Part shown: in pieces, positions 1 to 6,393 of the stretch
Layout: every line of letters begins with the position of its first letter
How positions within the stretch are numbered: the stretch's first letter is position 1
Assembly (NCBI GenBank): GCA_017404125.1
Contig: JAFRCZ010000046.1
Location: forward strand, 1 to 6,393
Reading direction: 5' to 3'
Length of the DNA: 6,393 nt
Origin: Methanobrevibacter sp.
Lineage (GTDB): Archaea > Methanobacteriota > Methanobacteria > Methanobacteriales > Methanobacteriaceae
The notes under the pieces: generated by a model
Databases searched by the model: none
What the model was told of the DNA's origin: nothing
What the model saw: only the letters and a program-made list of their open reading frames with translations
Translations under genes and position numbers: made by a program

Positions 1-5
1 AATTT

Positions 6-23
6 TATTTAAAGTATTTAAAG
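6..23. repeat. Tandem 9-bp repeat TATTTAAAG x2
   Basis: TATTTAAAG occurs twice head to tail at 6-14 and 15-23, and is followed directly by TTTAAATT. The palindrome TTTAAA therefore appears three times within about 21 bases. The repeat lies directly upstream of the candidate TATA element for the operon, so it could be a regulator site or a duplicated TATA/BRE-like element. It could also be chance in very AT-rich DNA. The repeat is seen directly; any function is a guess. Confidence 0.5.
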
Positions 24-32
24 TTTAAATTA
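18..32 (+). promoter_or_regulatory. Candidate archaeal promoter (BRE/TATA) for the rpo operon
   Basis: AAAG followed by TTTAAATTA resembles the archaeal arrangement of a purine/A-rich BRE in front of an 8-base TATA element (TTTAWATA-like). A start about 25 bases downstream would fall near 50-57 and give a leader of roughly 50-60 bases before rpoH. No upstream gene is visible, so the operon plausibly begins here, but the whole leader is AT-rich and several other positions would score similarly. Transcription from further upstream cannot be excluded. Confidence 0.3.
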
Positions 33-97
33 TGATTAATATTAGAAATTTCATTTAGAAGAAAGTTATTCATTACAAATTGTTTAAAAGTTTTATC

Positions 98-103
98 GGA
101 GGA
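98..103 (+). promoter_or_regulatory. Shine-Dalgarno site of rpoH
   Basis: GGAGGA is complementary to the conserved 3' end of archaeal 16S rRNA. It ends five bases before the TTG at 109. It decides the rpoH start, because no in-frame ATG or GTG precedes the conserved part of the protein. Confidence 0.85.
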
Positions 104-108
104 ATATT

Positions 109-357
109 TTGGCATTTAATATATTAAACCATAGTGCTGTTCCTAAGCACGAAATTTTGTCTGATGATGAAATTGAAGAAATTTTTGCAGATGTTGGTTA
201 TGACATTAGTCAACTTCCAAAAATTAGAGTAAATGACCCTGTTTCTAAAGCTATTGGCGCAGAAGAAGGTCAAGTTTTAAAAATAACTCGTAAAAGCGAA
301 ACTGCAGGCATATTTGTAACATATAGGCTTGTCAGTGGAGAAAACACTCAAAAATAA
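109..357 (+). CDS. rpoH: DNA-directed RNA polymerase subunit H (Rpo5)
   Basis: Small subunit of the archaeal RNA polymerase, equivalent to the C-terminal domain of eukaryotic RPB5. It sits on the lower jaw and takes part in open complex formation and early transcription. The 82-residue length matches the family, which is about 75-85 residues. The family signature is plain: VPKHEILSDDEIEE at about residues 11-24, QLPKI at about 35-39, then DPV, IGAEEGQVLKITRKS and a final YRLV. The start is a TTG behind a perfect GGAGG, and the N-terminus then has the family's usual length before VPKH. It is the first gene of the visible cluster and is followed by rpoB2 after 133 bases, the order known from other methanogens. 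There is no N-terminal RPB5-like jaw domain, as expected for archaea. Identification is very secure. Confidence 0.97.
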   Translation: MAFNILNHSAVPKHEILSDDEIEEIFADVGYDISQLPKIRVNDPVSKAIGAEEGQVLKITRKSETAGIFVTYRLVSGENTQK

Positions 358-362
358 GTTTA

Positions 363-386
363 GGAATTTAAGAATTTTATAATTCC
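363..386 (+). repeat. Inverted repeat GGAATT/AATTCC after rpoH
   Basis: GGAATT at 363-368 pairs with AATTCC at 381-386 across a 12-base loop, starting six bases after the rpoH stop codon. It could form a weak hairpin in the mRNA with two G-C pairs at its base. No T-run follows directly, so I do not call it a terminator. Confidence 0.35.
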
Positions 387-398
387 AAAAATATAAAA
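386..398 (+). promoter_or_regulatory. Possible internal promoter for rpoB2
   Basis: An A-rich stretch leads into TATAAAA at 392-398, which resembles a BRE plus TATA element. A start about 25 bases downstream would fall near 415-425, at the edge of the 423-443 palindrome, and give a leader of about 70 bases for rpoB2. The AT-rich background makes chance matches likely, so this is tentative. Confidence 0.25.
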
Positions 399-422
399 AC
401 TTAAATTTGTTTTAATTAAGAG

Positions 423-443
423 TTAAAAAATATTATTTTTTAA
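423..443. repeat. Perfect AT-only palindrome, 10-bp arms
   Basis: TTAAAAAATA at 423-432 and TATTTTTTAA at 434-443 are exact reverse complements around a single T at 433. As RNA it would be a weak, all A-U structure with almost no loop, so a DNA-level role such as a dimeric protein site or bent DNA is more plausible than a hairpin. Its downstream arm contains six T residues (436-441), and archaeal polymerase can pause or terminate on such runs. The symmetry is observed; the role is unknown. Confidence 0.5.
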
Positions 444-479
444 GAATTAATCGATAATTAAATCTAATTGTATTATTTT

Positions 480-485
480 GGAGAT
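480..485 (+). promoter_or_regulatory. Shine-Dalgarno site of rpoB2
   Basis: GGAGAT ends five bases before the ATG at 491. It supports this start and is somewhat weaker than the GGAGG sites of rpoH and rpoB1. Confidence 0.75.
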
Positions 486-490
486 ATTGA

Positions 491-2050
491 ATGAAAAATA
501 AGACATGGGGTTTAGTAGATTCATTTTTTGATAAATATGATATTGTAGACCATCATATTAAATCTTATAACGATTTTGTTGAAAATCGTATACAAAAGAT
601 TATTGATATCACTGAACCAATCACTATAGAAAATGAAAAAGGAAATTATACTCTTAGAACAGGTAAAATTAAGATTGAAAAACCATTCACCAAAGAAGCA
701 GACGGTTCTAAAAGTATGATTTATCCTACAGAAGCAAGACTTAGAAATTTAAACTATTCTGCTCACATGTACTTGGAAATGGCATTGCATGACAATAACA
801 GTGATGAAGAGGAAGAATTGGAAGAAGTATACATCGGTGAATTGCCTCTCATGCTCAAATCAAGCATTTGTCATTTGCATGGACTTTCTGATAAGGAATT
901 AATGGAAAAAGGGGAAGACCCTAAAGATCCAGGAGGATACTTCATTGTAAACGGTTCTGAAAGAGCTGTTGTAACTATGGAAGAAATTGCTCCTAACAAA
1001 ATTATCTTGGAAAGAATTGATGAACCTGAAGACAGACATGCTAAAGCTATTGTAACCTCAATTAAAAGTGGTTTTAGAGCAAGAATTACTTTAGAATATA
1101 AAAAACCACGTAAAAGCGGTGTTTTCTTAAGAATCTCTTTCCCATATGTTCCTGGTGAAATTCCATTAGTAATATTGCTTAGAGCATTAGGATTATCAAC
1201 TGACCAAGAGATCATTACAAAAATTTCTGACGATTTCAACTTCCAAATGTATATTGCAGACGATATTCAAGTTTCAGAAAAAGACTTGAAATTAGACTCT
1301 GAATTAATGGCAGAAATGACTAATGATGAAAGAGAGGAATACTTAAGAATGGCTGCCATTAAGTACATTGGTAATAGAGTAGCTAAAGGAATGACTGAAG
1401 AGTACAGAATAAAACGTGCTGAAGATGTCATTGACAGATACTTATTGCCTCATATGGGTATTGAATCTGATAAACGTTATGATAAGGCCATCTACTTGGC
1501 AGAAATGACTGAAATGTTGCTTCAAGTTATTGAAGGTCAAAGAGAACCTCACGATAAGGACCATTACACCAATAAGAGATTAAGAGTTTCCGGTGACTTA
1601 ATGGAAGACTTATTCAGAGTAGCTTTCTCTTCCTTAACAAGAGATATGAGCTACCAACTTGAAAGAAGCTTATCAAGAGGCAAAGAACTTTCAATCAAGC
1701 AAGCTGTCCGTTCTGATGTTTTAACTGAAAACATTAAGCATGCAATCGCTACCGGTAATTGGGTAGGCGGAAGAGCTGGGGTAAGCCAGCTTTTAGATAG
1801 AGTAAGTTATATGGCAACACTTTCTCACTTAAGAAGGGTTGTATCTCCACTTACCAGAAGCCAACCTCACTTTGAAGCTAGGGACTTGCACCCTACTCAA
1901 TTTGGTAAGATATGTCCAAACGAAACACCAGAAGGACCAAACTGTGGATTAGTAAAGAATTTAGCTCTAATGTGTAAAATCTCTGAAGGTTTCGATGGAG
2001 AAGAAGTAGTAAACATCATTAGAGACATGGATGTAGAGATGATAGATTAA
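491..2050 (+). CDS. rpoB2: DNA-directed RNA polymerase subunit B'' (N-terminal half of RPB2)
   Basis: Forms the N-terminal half of the second-largest RNA polymerase subunit: protrusion, lobe and fork, which line the downstream DNA channel and the start of the RNA-DNA hybrid. At 519 residues it fits split archaeal B''. Motifs in order are WGLVDSFF near the N-terminus; [11 protein letters not shown] at 148-158 (RPB2 GGYFIINGSE); DHYTNKRL at 357-364, at the return from lobe to protrusion; GVSQLLDR at 430-437 leading into LSHLRR, the fork region aligned to the bacterial rifampicin pocket; and ETPEG at 478-482 followed by [11 protein letters not shown]. By alignment to RPB2 from memory, the protein ends inside the external 1 domain, which B' then continues. 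An acidic run of seven Glu/Asp lies before YIGELPLM at about 104-112. The gene is followed 13 bases later by rpoB1, so the halves are almost certainly cotranscribed and probably translationally coupled. Identification is very secure. Confidence 0.98.
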   Translation: MKNKTWGLVDSFFDKYDIVDHHIKSYNDFVENRIQKIIDITEPITIENEKGNYTLRTGKIKIEKPFTKEADGSKSMIYPTEARLRNLNYSAHMYLEMALHDNNSDEEEELEEVYIGELPLMLKSSICHLHGLSDKELMEKGEDPKDPGGYFIVNGSERAVVTMEEIAPNKIILERIDEPEDRHAKAIVTSIKSGFRARITLEYKKPRKSGVFLRISFPYVPGEIPLVILLRALGLSTDQEIITKISDDFNFQMYIADDIQVSEKDLKLDSELMAEMTNDEREEYLRMAAIKYIGNRVAKGMTEEYRIKRAEDVIDRYLLPHMGIESDKRYDKAIYLAEMTEMLLQVIEGQREPHDKDHYTNKRLRVSGDLMEDLFRVAFSSLTRDMSYQLERSLSRGKELSIKQAVRSDVLTENIKHAIATGNWVGGRAGVSQLLDRVSYMATLSHLRRVVSPLTRSQPHFEARDLHPTQFGKICPNETPEGPNCGLVKNLALMCKISEGFDGEEVVNIIRDMDVEMID

Positions 2051-2052
2051 TC

Positions 2053-2058
2053 GGAGGG
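2053..2058 (+). promoter_or_regulatory. Shine-Dalgarno site of rpoB1
   Basis: GGAGGG lies three bases after the rpoB2 stop and ends five bases before the rpoB1 ATG. A strong site packed into the 13-base gap suits efficient re-initiation and equal output of the two halves. Confidence 0.85.
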
Positions 2059-2063
2059 ATTTT

Positions 2064-3875
2064 ATGGTAAGAGCTAAAATTTACATTAATGGAAAACTTA
2101 CTGGTTATTGCGATAATCCTGAAGAATTCACAAAGGAAATGCGTGATAAAAGAAGAAACGGACAAATCAATAATGAGATGAATATTACCTATTATGATGA
2201 TAATCACGAAATCTATATCTTCACTGATCCTGGAAGAGCAAGAAGACCTTTAATCCTTGTTTATGATGGCGAGCCAGCACTTACTGATGACCATATGGAA
2301 GCTATTGCAAATGGGGAATTGAAATGGGATGAATTATTCCAAAAAGGTATTTTAGAATACTTGGATGCTGAAGAGGAAGAAAATTCCTACATTGCAATGA
2401 ATTTAAGTCAATTAAATGAAGATCACACTCACTTGGAAATTGACCCTTCCACTATGTTAGGTATTTGTGCAGGAATTATTCCATTCTCAGACCACAACTC
2501 CTCTCCAAGGAACACTATGGAAGCAGGGATGACAAAGCAAGCATTAGGTTTATACGTATCTAATTACGCTTTACGTACTGATACCCGTGCACACTTATTG
2601 CACCACCCTCAAACCCCTATAGTAAAAACAAGAATTATTGATGCTATCAATTATGATTCAAGACCATCCGGTCAAAACTTGGTTGTAGCGCTCATGTCTT
2701 ACGAAGGATATAACATGGAAGACGCAATGATTCTCAATAAATCCTCCCTTGAAAGAGGTATGGGAAGATCTTCATTCTTCAGATCTTACGAAGCATCTGA
2801 AAGAAGATATCCTGGTGGACAAGAGGATAAATTTGAAGTTCCAGAAAAAGGAGTTAAAGGATACCGTAGTGAAGAATCTTACAGAAACTTAGATGAAGAT
2901 GGTATTGTAAATCCAGAATCCCATGTTGAATCTGGTGATGTATTGATCGGTAAAACTTCCCCTCCAAGATTCTTAGGAGAAATCGACGAGTTCGGTACAG
3001 TTGCAGAAAAGAGAAGAGAAACCTCAGTAACTGTAAGGCATGGTGAAAAAGGTATTGTTGATGCAGTGCTTTTAACCGAAACTGTCGAAGGAAGCAAATT
3101 AACTAAAATAAGAGTAAGAGACACTAGACAACCTGAATTTGGTGATAAATTCGCATCAAGACACGGTCAGAAAGGGGTTGTAGGTCTTATCTTATCCCAA
3201 GACGATATTCCATTTACAGAAGATGGTGTTGTGCCTGATATCATTGTAAACCCACACGCTATTCCTTCAAGGATGTCTGTAGGACAAGTATTGGAAATGG
3301 TGGCTGGTAAAGCAGGTTGTATGGAAGGACATCGTATGGATGGTACTCCGTTCAATGATGATGTCGAAGGCGAAATCAAACATGCACTTAAAGAAAACGG
3401 TTTTGAATCAGCAGGTTGCGAATCATTATACAATGGTGTAACTGGTGAACGTATTGAAGCTGAAATATTTGTCGGTGTTGCATATTACCAAAAATTACAC
3501 CACATGACAACCGATAAGGTTTATGCACGTTCCACCGGTCCAGTACAAGTGCTTACAAGACAACCAACTGAAGGTAGAGCACGTGAAGGTGGTCTCAGGT
3601 TCGGAGAAATGGAAAGAGACTGTCTAATTGCACACGGCGCTGCTCTTGCATTAAAAGAAAGGTTATTAGACGAATCTGACAAATATGAAGCAGTTGTATG
3701 TAATGAATGTGGTATGTTAGCAGTATATGATAAGAACAAACGTAAGATGTACTGTCCAATCTGTGGAGACAGTGAAACTTATCCTGTTGAAATTTCATAT
3801 GCATTCAAATTATTATTAGATGAACTTAAGAGTTTATGTATTTTCCCTAAATTAATTCTTGGGGACAAAGCTTAA
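2064..3875 (+). CDS. rpoB1: DNA-directed RNA polymerase subunit B' (C-terminal half of RPB2)
   Basis: Forms the C-terminal half of the second-largest subunit, with the hybrid-binding, wall, anchor and clamp-contacting regions. At 603 residues it has normal length for split B'. It begins mid-domain with [10 protein letters not shown], matching RPB2 external 1. Then follow ARRPLILV; the acidic [16 protein letters not shown] at 143-151; GYNMED at 215-220, whose E219-D220 match the RPB2 Glu-Asp pair near the second Mg ion; [12 protein letters not shown] at 360-371, whose K362 and K370 match the conserved active-site lysines spaced eight apart; and [13 protein letters not shown] from about 498, leading to RFGEMERD at 512-519. 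A zinc ribbon closes the protein: C546-x2-C549-x14-C564-x2-C567, the clamp zinc site. All expected key residues are present. No intein interrupts the [12 protein letters not shown] region, a site used by inteins in some other archaea. The 47 bases to rpoA1 contain no terminator. Confidence 0.98.
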   Translation: MVRAKIYINGKLTGYCDNPEEFTKEMRDKRRNGQINNEMNITYYDDNHEIYIFTDPGRARRPLILVYDGEPALTDDHMEAIANGELKWDELFQKGILEYLDAEEEENSYIAMNLSQLNEDHTHLEIDPSTMLGICAGIIPFSDHNSSPRNTMEAGMTKQALGLYVSNYALRTDTRAHLLHHPQTPIVKTRIIDAINYDSRPSGQNLVVALMSYEGYNMEDAMILNKSSLERGMGRSSFFRSYEASERRYPGGQEDKFEVPEKGVKGYRSEESYRNLDEDGIVNPESHVESGDVLIGKTSPPRFLGEIDEFGTVAEKRRETSVTVRHGEKGIVDAVLLTETVEGSKLTKIRVRDTRQPEFGDKFASRHGQKGVVGLILSQDDIPFTEDGVVPDIIVNPHAIPSRMSVGQVLEMVAGKAGCMEGHRMDGTPFNDDVEGEIKHALKENGFESAGCESLYNGVTGERIEAEIFVGVAYYQKLHHMTTDKVYARSTGPVQVLTRQPTEGRAREGGLRFGEMERDCLIAHGAALALKERLLDESDKYEAVVCNECGMLAVYDKNKRKMYCPICGDSETYPVEISYAFKLLLDELKSLCIFPKLILGDKA

Positions 3876-3910
3876 GAAATAAGGTGTTGAAATAAAAATA
3901 AATTTTTTAA

Positions 3911-3914
3911 GGAG
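3911..3914 (+). promoter_or_regulatory. Shine-Dalgarno site of rpoA1
   Basis: GGAG within TAAGGAGCC lies eight bases before the TTG at 3923. It fixes the unusual start of rpoA1: the first in-frame ATG is only at codon 16, inside the conserved N-terminal motif. Confidence 0.8.
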
Positions 3915-3922
3915 CCGATATT

Positions 3923-6393
3923 TTGAAAGGAATTATTAAGAAAATTGATCAAATTAATTTTGGATTAATGTCACCGGAACAAATTAGGGAAATGTCTGTT
4001 GTTAAGATAGAAAGACCAGACACTTATGATGAGGATGGTTATCCTATTGAATCAGGGTTGATGGATTCTCGTTTAGGTGTTATTGATCCTAGTTTAAAAT
4101 GCCGTACTTGTGGTGAAAAAGGTGGAGAATGTCAAGGTCACTTTGGTATGATTGAGCTTGCAAGACCTGTAATCCACGTTGGTTTCGGTGATGACATTCA
4201 TAAAATCCTACGTTCTACCTGTAGCGAATGTGGACGTGTGCTTTTGGATGAAGATGAAATCGAAGATTTTACTGAAAGGATGCAAGATCTCCACGAAGCA
4301 GGGGAAAGCGTAGAAGAACTTGTTAAAGAAGTTTACAAAATCTGTAAAGATAAAAAGACTAAAGAGGTATGTCCTCATTGTGGTGCTGAACAGGAAGACA
4401 TTAAAATCGTTAAGCCAATTGACATTATTGAAGTTCGCAAACAATATGATGAAGAAGGAAACATTATCACTGATGATGATGGCAATCCTAGAACAGAAGA
4501 TTATGACTTGACCGCATCTGAAGTACGTGAAAAACTTCAAAAAATTCCAGATGAAGATGCTTATGTTTTAGGTGTAAATCCTGAAGTGGCACGTCCTGAA
4601 TGGATGGTTCTTACTGTTTTACCAGTTCCTCCTGTAACTGTAAGACCTTCAATTACTCTTGATACTGGTGAAAGATCTGAGGATGACTTAACTCACAAAC
4701 TTGTAGATATCTTAAGAATCAACCAAAGATTAATTGAAAACATGGATGCTGGTGCTCCACAGCTTATTGTAGAGGACCTTTGGAAATTGCTTCAATATCA
4801 TGTAACAACCTACTTTGACAATGAGGCAAGTGGTGTTCCTCCTGCAAGACACAGAAGCGGAAGACCATTAAAAACCTTAGCTCAAAGATTGAAAGGTAAA
4901 GAAGGAAGATTCAGAAGCAACTTATCCGGTAAACGTGTAAACTTCTCAGCACGTACAGTTATCTCACCTGATCCAAACATCAGTATTAATGAAGTCGGTG
5001 TTCCCGAAATGATTGCAAAAGAGGTAACCGTACCTACCTATGTAAACGAATGGAATGTTGATGAATTAAAAGAAGCTATATTAAATGGTCCTAATGTACA
5101 TCCTGGAGCTAATTATGTCAAAAAGACCATTAATGGCAAAGAGATGAAAGTTAGGGTTTTAGAGGATAACAGAGAATTGGTAGCTGAAAACCTTGAATTT
5201 GGTGATATCGTAATGAGACATCTTAAAGATGGAGATATTGTATTGTTCAACCGTCAGCCTTCACTTCACAGAATGAGTATGATGGCTCACGAAGTAAGAG
5301 TACTTCCTTACAAGACTTTCAGACTCAATCTTTGTGTATGTCCTCCATACAATGCAGACTTTGACGGAGACGAAATGAACATGCACGTTTTCCAAACTGA
5401 TGAGTCTCGAGCAGAAGCAAAATCATTAATGAGAGTACAGGAACACATCTTATCTCCAAGGTTTGGTGGACCAATTATTGGTGCTATTCACGATCACATT
5501 AGTGGAGCTTACCTTTTAACCCGTGATGGATTCACTGTTCCGGAAGATGATGCTTTCCAAATGATTAGAAAATCACATCTTCTCAACAATGAGTATGTTG
5601 ACAAGAAACATTTAAAACGTAAGAACAGAGATTGGACTGGAAAAGAGTTATTCAGCTTACTCTTGCCAGATGACCTTAACATGAACTACAAAGCGGAAAT
5701 CTGCAGAAAATGTGAAACCTGTCTTAAGGAAGACTGCCAATATGATGCATTTGTAGTAATCAAAGACGGTCAATTAACCCATGGTGCTATTGACGAAGCT
5801 GCATATGGTTCTTTCTCAGGTAAAATCTTGGATACAATCGTTAAGGAATATGGCCCATCCCGTGCAAAAGAATTCTTAGACAGATCCACTGACCTTGCTA
5901 TCTGTGGAATCATGAAAACTGGTATTACCACTGGTACTAACGATGAGGAAATTCCAGAAGAAGCTATTGAGGTTATTGATGCTCACTTGGATAAGGCTGA
6001 ACAGGAAGTAGACAAATTAATTGCAACTTACGAAGAAGGATTGCTCCAACCTTTACCAGGTAGAAGTGCTGAAGAAACTTTGGAAATGCGTATTGTGCAA
6101 GTTCTTGGGGAAGCTAGGGACACAGCAGGGGAAATTGCAGAAGGTTACCTCACTATGGGCAAGCAATCTCAAGATGACTCCTATGATTATGTGATGGCTG
6201 TAGAAAACCACTCCGTTGTTATGGCTCGTACTGGTGCAAGGGCATCTATGTTGAACCTTGCTCAGATTACTGCTTGTGTAGGACAGCAATCTGTTCGTGG
6301 TGGACGTATTACAAGAGGTTATTTAGCAAGACCACTCCCTCACTTCAGAAAACATGAGTTAGGGGCAAGAGCAAAAGGATTTGTACATTCCAG
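3923..6393 (+). CDS. rpoA1: DNA-directed RNA polymerase subunit A' (N-terminal part of RPB1), 3' end cut by the window
   Basis: Largest catalytic subunit of archaeal RNA polymerase: clamp core, active site, pore and funnel. The TTG start has a good ribosome site and gives the normal A' beginning, INFGLMSPEQIREMSVVKI. Features in order: zinc site C60-x2-C63-x6-C70-x2-H73; second zinc-type pairs C100-x2-C103 and C150-x2-C153; a 23-residue acidic loop at about 173-195; RFRSNLSGKRVNFSARTVIS at 329-348 (lid/switch 2 region); NRQPSLH at 443-449; NADFDGD at 477-483, whose D479, D481 and D483 bind the catalytic Mg ion; a four-cysteine cluster C594, C597, C600, C605; and GQQSVRGGRI at 787-796. No intein interrupts the catalytic motif, unlike rpoA1 of Methanocaldococcus. 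In all, 823 codons plus two bases are visible. Full A' proteins are about 870-900 residues, so perhaps 50-80 are missing, including most of the bridge helix and the trigger loop. The C-terminal remainder of RPB1 should be a separate rpoA2 downstream. Confidence 0.98.
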   Translation, partial: MKGIIKKIDQINFGLMSPEQIREMSVVKIERPDTYDEDGYPIESGLMDSRLGVIDPSLKCRTCGEKGGECQGHFGMIELARPVIHVGFGDDIHKILRSTCSECGRVLLDEDEIEDFTERMQDLHEAGESVEELVKEVYKICKDKKTKEVCPHCGAEQEDIKIVKPIDIIEVRKQYDEEGNIITDDDGNPRTEDYDLTASEVREKLQKIPDEDAYVLGVNPEVARPEWMVLTVLPVPPVTVRPSITLDTGERSEDDLTHKLVDILRINQRLIENMDAGAPQLIVEDLWKLLQYHVTTYFDNEASGVPPARHRSGRPLKTLAQRLKGKEGRFRSNLSGKRVNFSARTVISPDPNISINEVGVPEMIAKEVTVPTYVNEWNVDELKEAILNGPNVHPGANYVKKTINGKEMKVRVLEDNRELVAENLEFGDIVMRHLKDGDIVLFNRQPSLHRMSMMAHEVRVLPYKTFRLNLCVCPPYNADFDGDEMNMHVFQTDESRAEAKSLMRVQEHILSPRFGGPIIGAIHDHISGAYLLTRDGFTVPEDDAFQMIRKSHLLNNEYVDKKHLKRKNRDWTGKELFSLLLPDDLNMNYKAEICRKCETCLKEDCQYDAFVVIKDGQLTHGAIDEAAYGSFSGKILDTIVKEYGPSRAKEFLDRSTDLAICGIMKTGITTGTNDEEIPEEAIEVIDAHLDKAEQEVDKLIATYEEGLLQPLPGRSAEETLEMRIVQVLGEARDTAGEIAEGYLTMGKQSQDDSYDYVMAVENHSVVMARTGARASMLNLAQITACVGQQSVRGGRITRGYLARPLPHFRKHELGARAKGFVHS

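Larger units (their letters stand above)
358..490. other. AT-rich rpoH-rpoB2 spacer
   Basis: This 133-base spacer is the longest non-coding stretch within the operon; the other two gaps are 13 and 47 bases. It has very few G or C bases, no usable reading frame, two inverted repeats (363-386 and 423-443), a TATA-like stretch near 392 and the rpoB2 ribosome binding site at its end. It could hold an internal promoter, a partial terminator or an RNA-processing site that sets RpoH apart from the large subunits. The sequence alone does not decide between these. Confidence 0.6.

Noticed and set aside
433..443. Intrinsic terminator after rpoH
   Set aside because: The T6 run is real, but the adjoining structure is all A-T and almost loopless, and the downstream genes belong to the same complex. 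Partial termination is possible but cannot be called from sequence.
871..1239. 122-codon reading frame on the minus strand
   Set aside because: It lies wholly inside rpoB2 and opposite its conserved [10 protein letters not shown] region. It has no ribosome site or recognisable motif and is a shadow of the real gene.
3167..3804. Several minus-strand reading frames of 69-88 codons
   Set aside because: All are opposite the most conserved part of rpoB1, have no family resemblance, and are typical antisense shadows of AT-rich coding DNA.
3876..3922. Small gene or separate promoter between rpoB1 and rpoA1
   Set aside because: The 47 bases hold only trivial open codons and a ribosome site. I see no convincing TATA element or coding potential.
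4208..4540. 110-codon minus-strand frame and an overlapping 63-codon plus-strand frame
   Set aside because: Both overlap rpoA1 out of frame. The rpoA1 frame is continuous and matches A' throughout, so these are not genes or signs of a frameshift.
5351..5371. Possible intein at the A' catalytic motif
   Set aside because: The NADFDGD motif is continuous with its flanks, so there is no insertion. The B' [12 protein letters not shown] site is also uninterrupted.
1..6393. CRISPR array, tRNA/rRNA, transposon or defence system
   Set aside because: Reading both strands shows no spaced direct repeats of CRISPR type, no tRNA-like segments and no transposase or nuclease motifs. Over 95% of the window is accounted for by four RNA polymerase genes.

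Overview
The window is the 5' part of an archaeal RNA polymerase operon on the + strand. It runs rpoH, rpoB2 (B''), rpoB1 (B') and rpoA1 (A'), and the last gene leaves the right edge unfinished. The second-largest subunit is split into two genes (B'' and B'), an arrangement known from methanogens, Archaeoglobus and haloarchaea. The low GC content, the GGAGG-type ribosome binding sites, the TTG starts and the protein sequences point to Methanobacteriales. A host-associated Methanobacteriaceae such as Methanobrevibacter is my best guess, but the genus is an inference from recollection and not a database result.

Layout: 1-108 is an AT-rich leader with a tandem 9-bp repeat, a weak TATA-like element and a strong Shine-Dalgarno site. 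rpoH is at 109-357 with a TTG start. A 133-base gap at 358-490 is very AT-rich and holds two inverted repeats and a possible internal promoter. rpoB2 is at 491-2050. After 13 bases containing GGAGGG comes rpoB1 at 2064-3875. After 47 bases comes rpoA1, from a TTG at 3923 to the window end, with 823 complete codons visible. The missing end of A' should carry nearly all of the bridge helix and the whole trigger loop.

The gene products form the core of one machine. A' supplies the three catalytic aspartates (NADFDGD). B' supplies the nearby lysines and the acidic pair that act at the same active centre. B'' supplies the protrusion, lobe and fork that hold downstream DNA and the hybrid. RpoH sits on the A'-side jaw near incoming DNA. 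In relatives the operon usually continues into rpoA2 (A'') and then ribosomal protein and elongation factor genes, which lie beyond this window.

This is a core housekeeping region. I see no mobile element, CRISPR array, RNA gene, intein or new system. The points worth a second look are small: a four-cysteine cluster in A', an acidic loop in the A' clamp, two unusual residues just before the A' bridge helix, and the structured AT-rich gap between rpoH and rpoB2.
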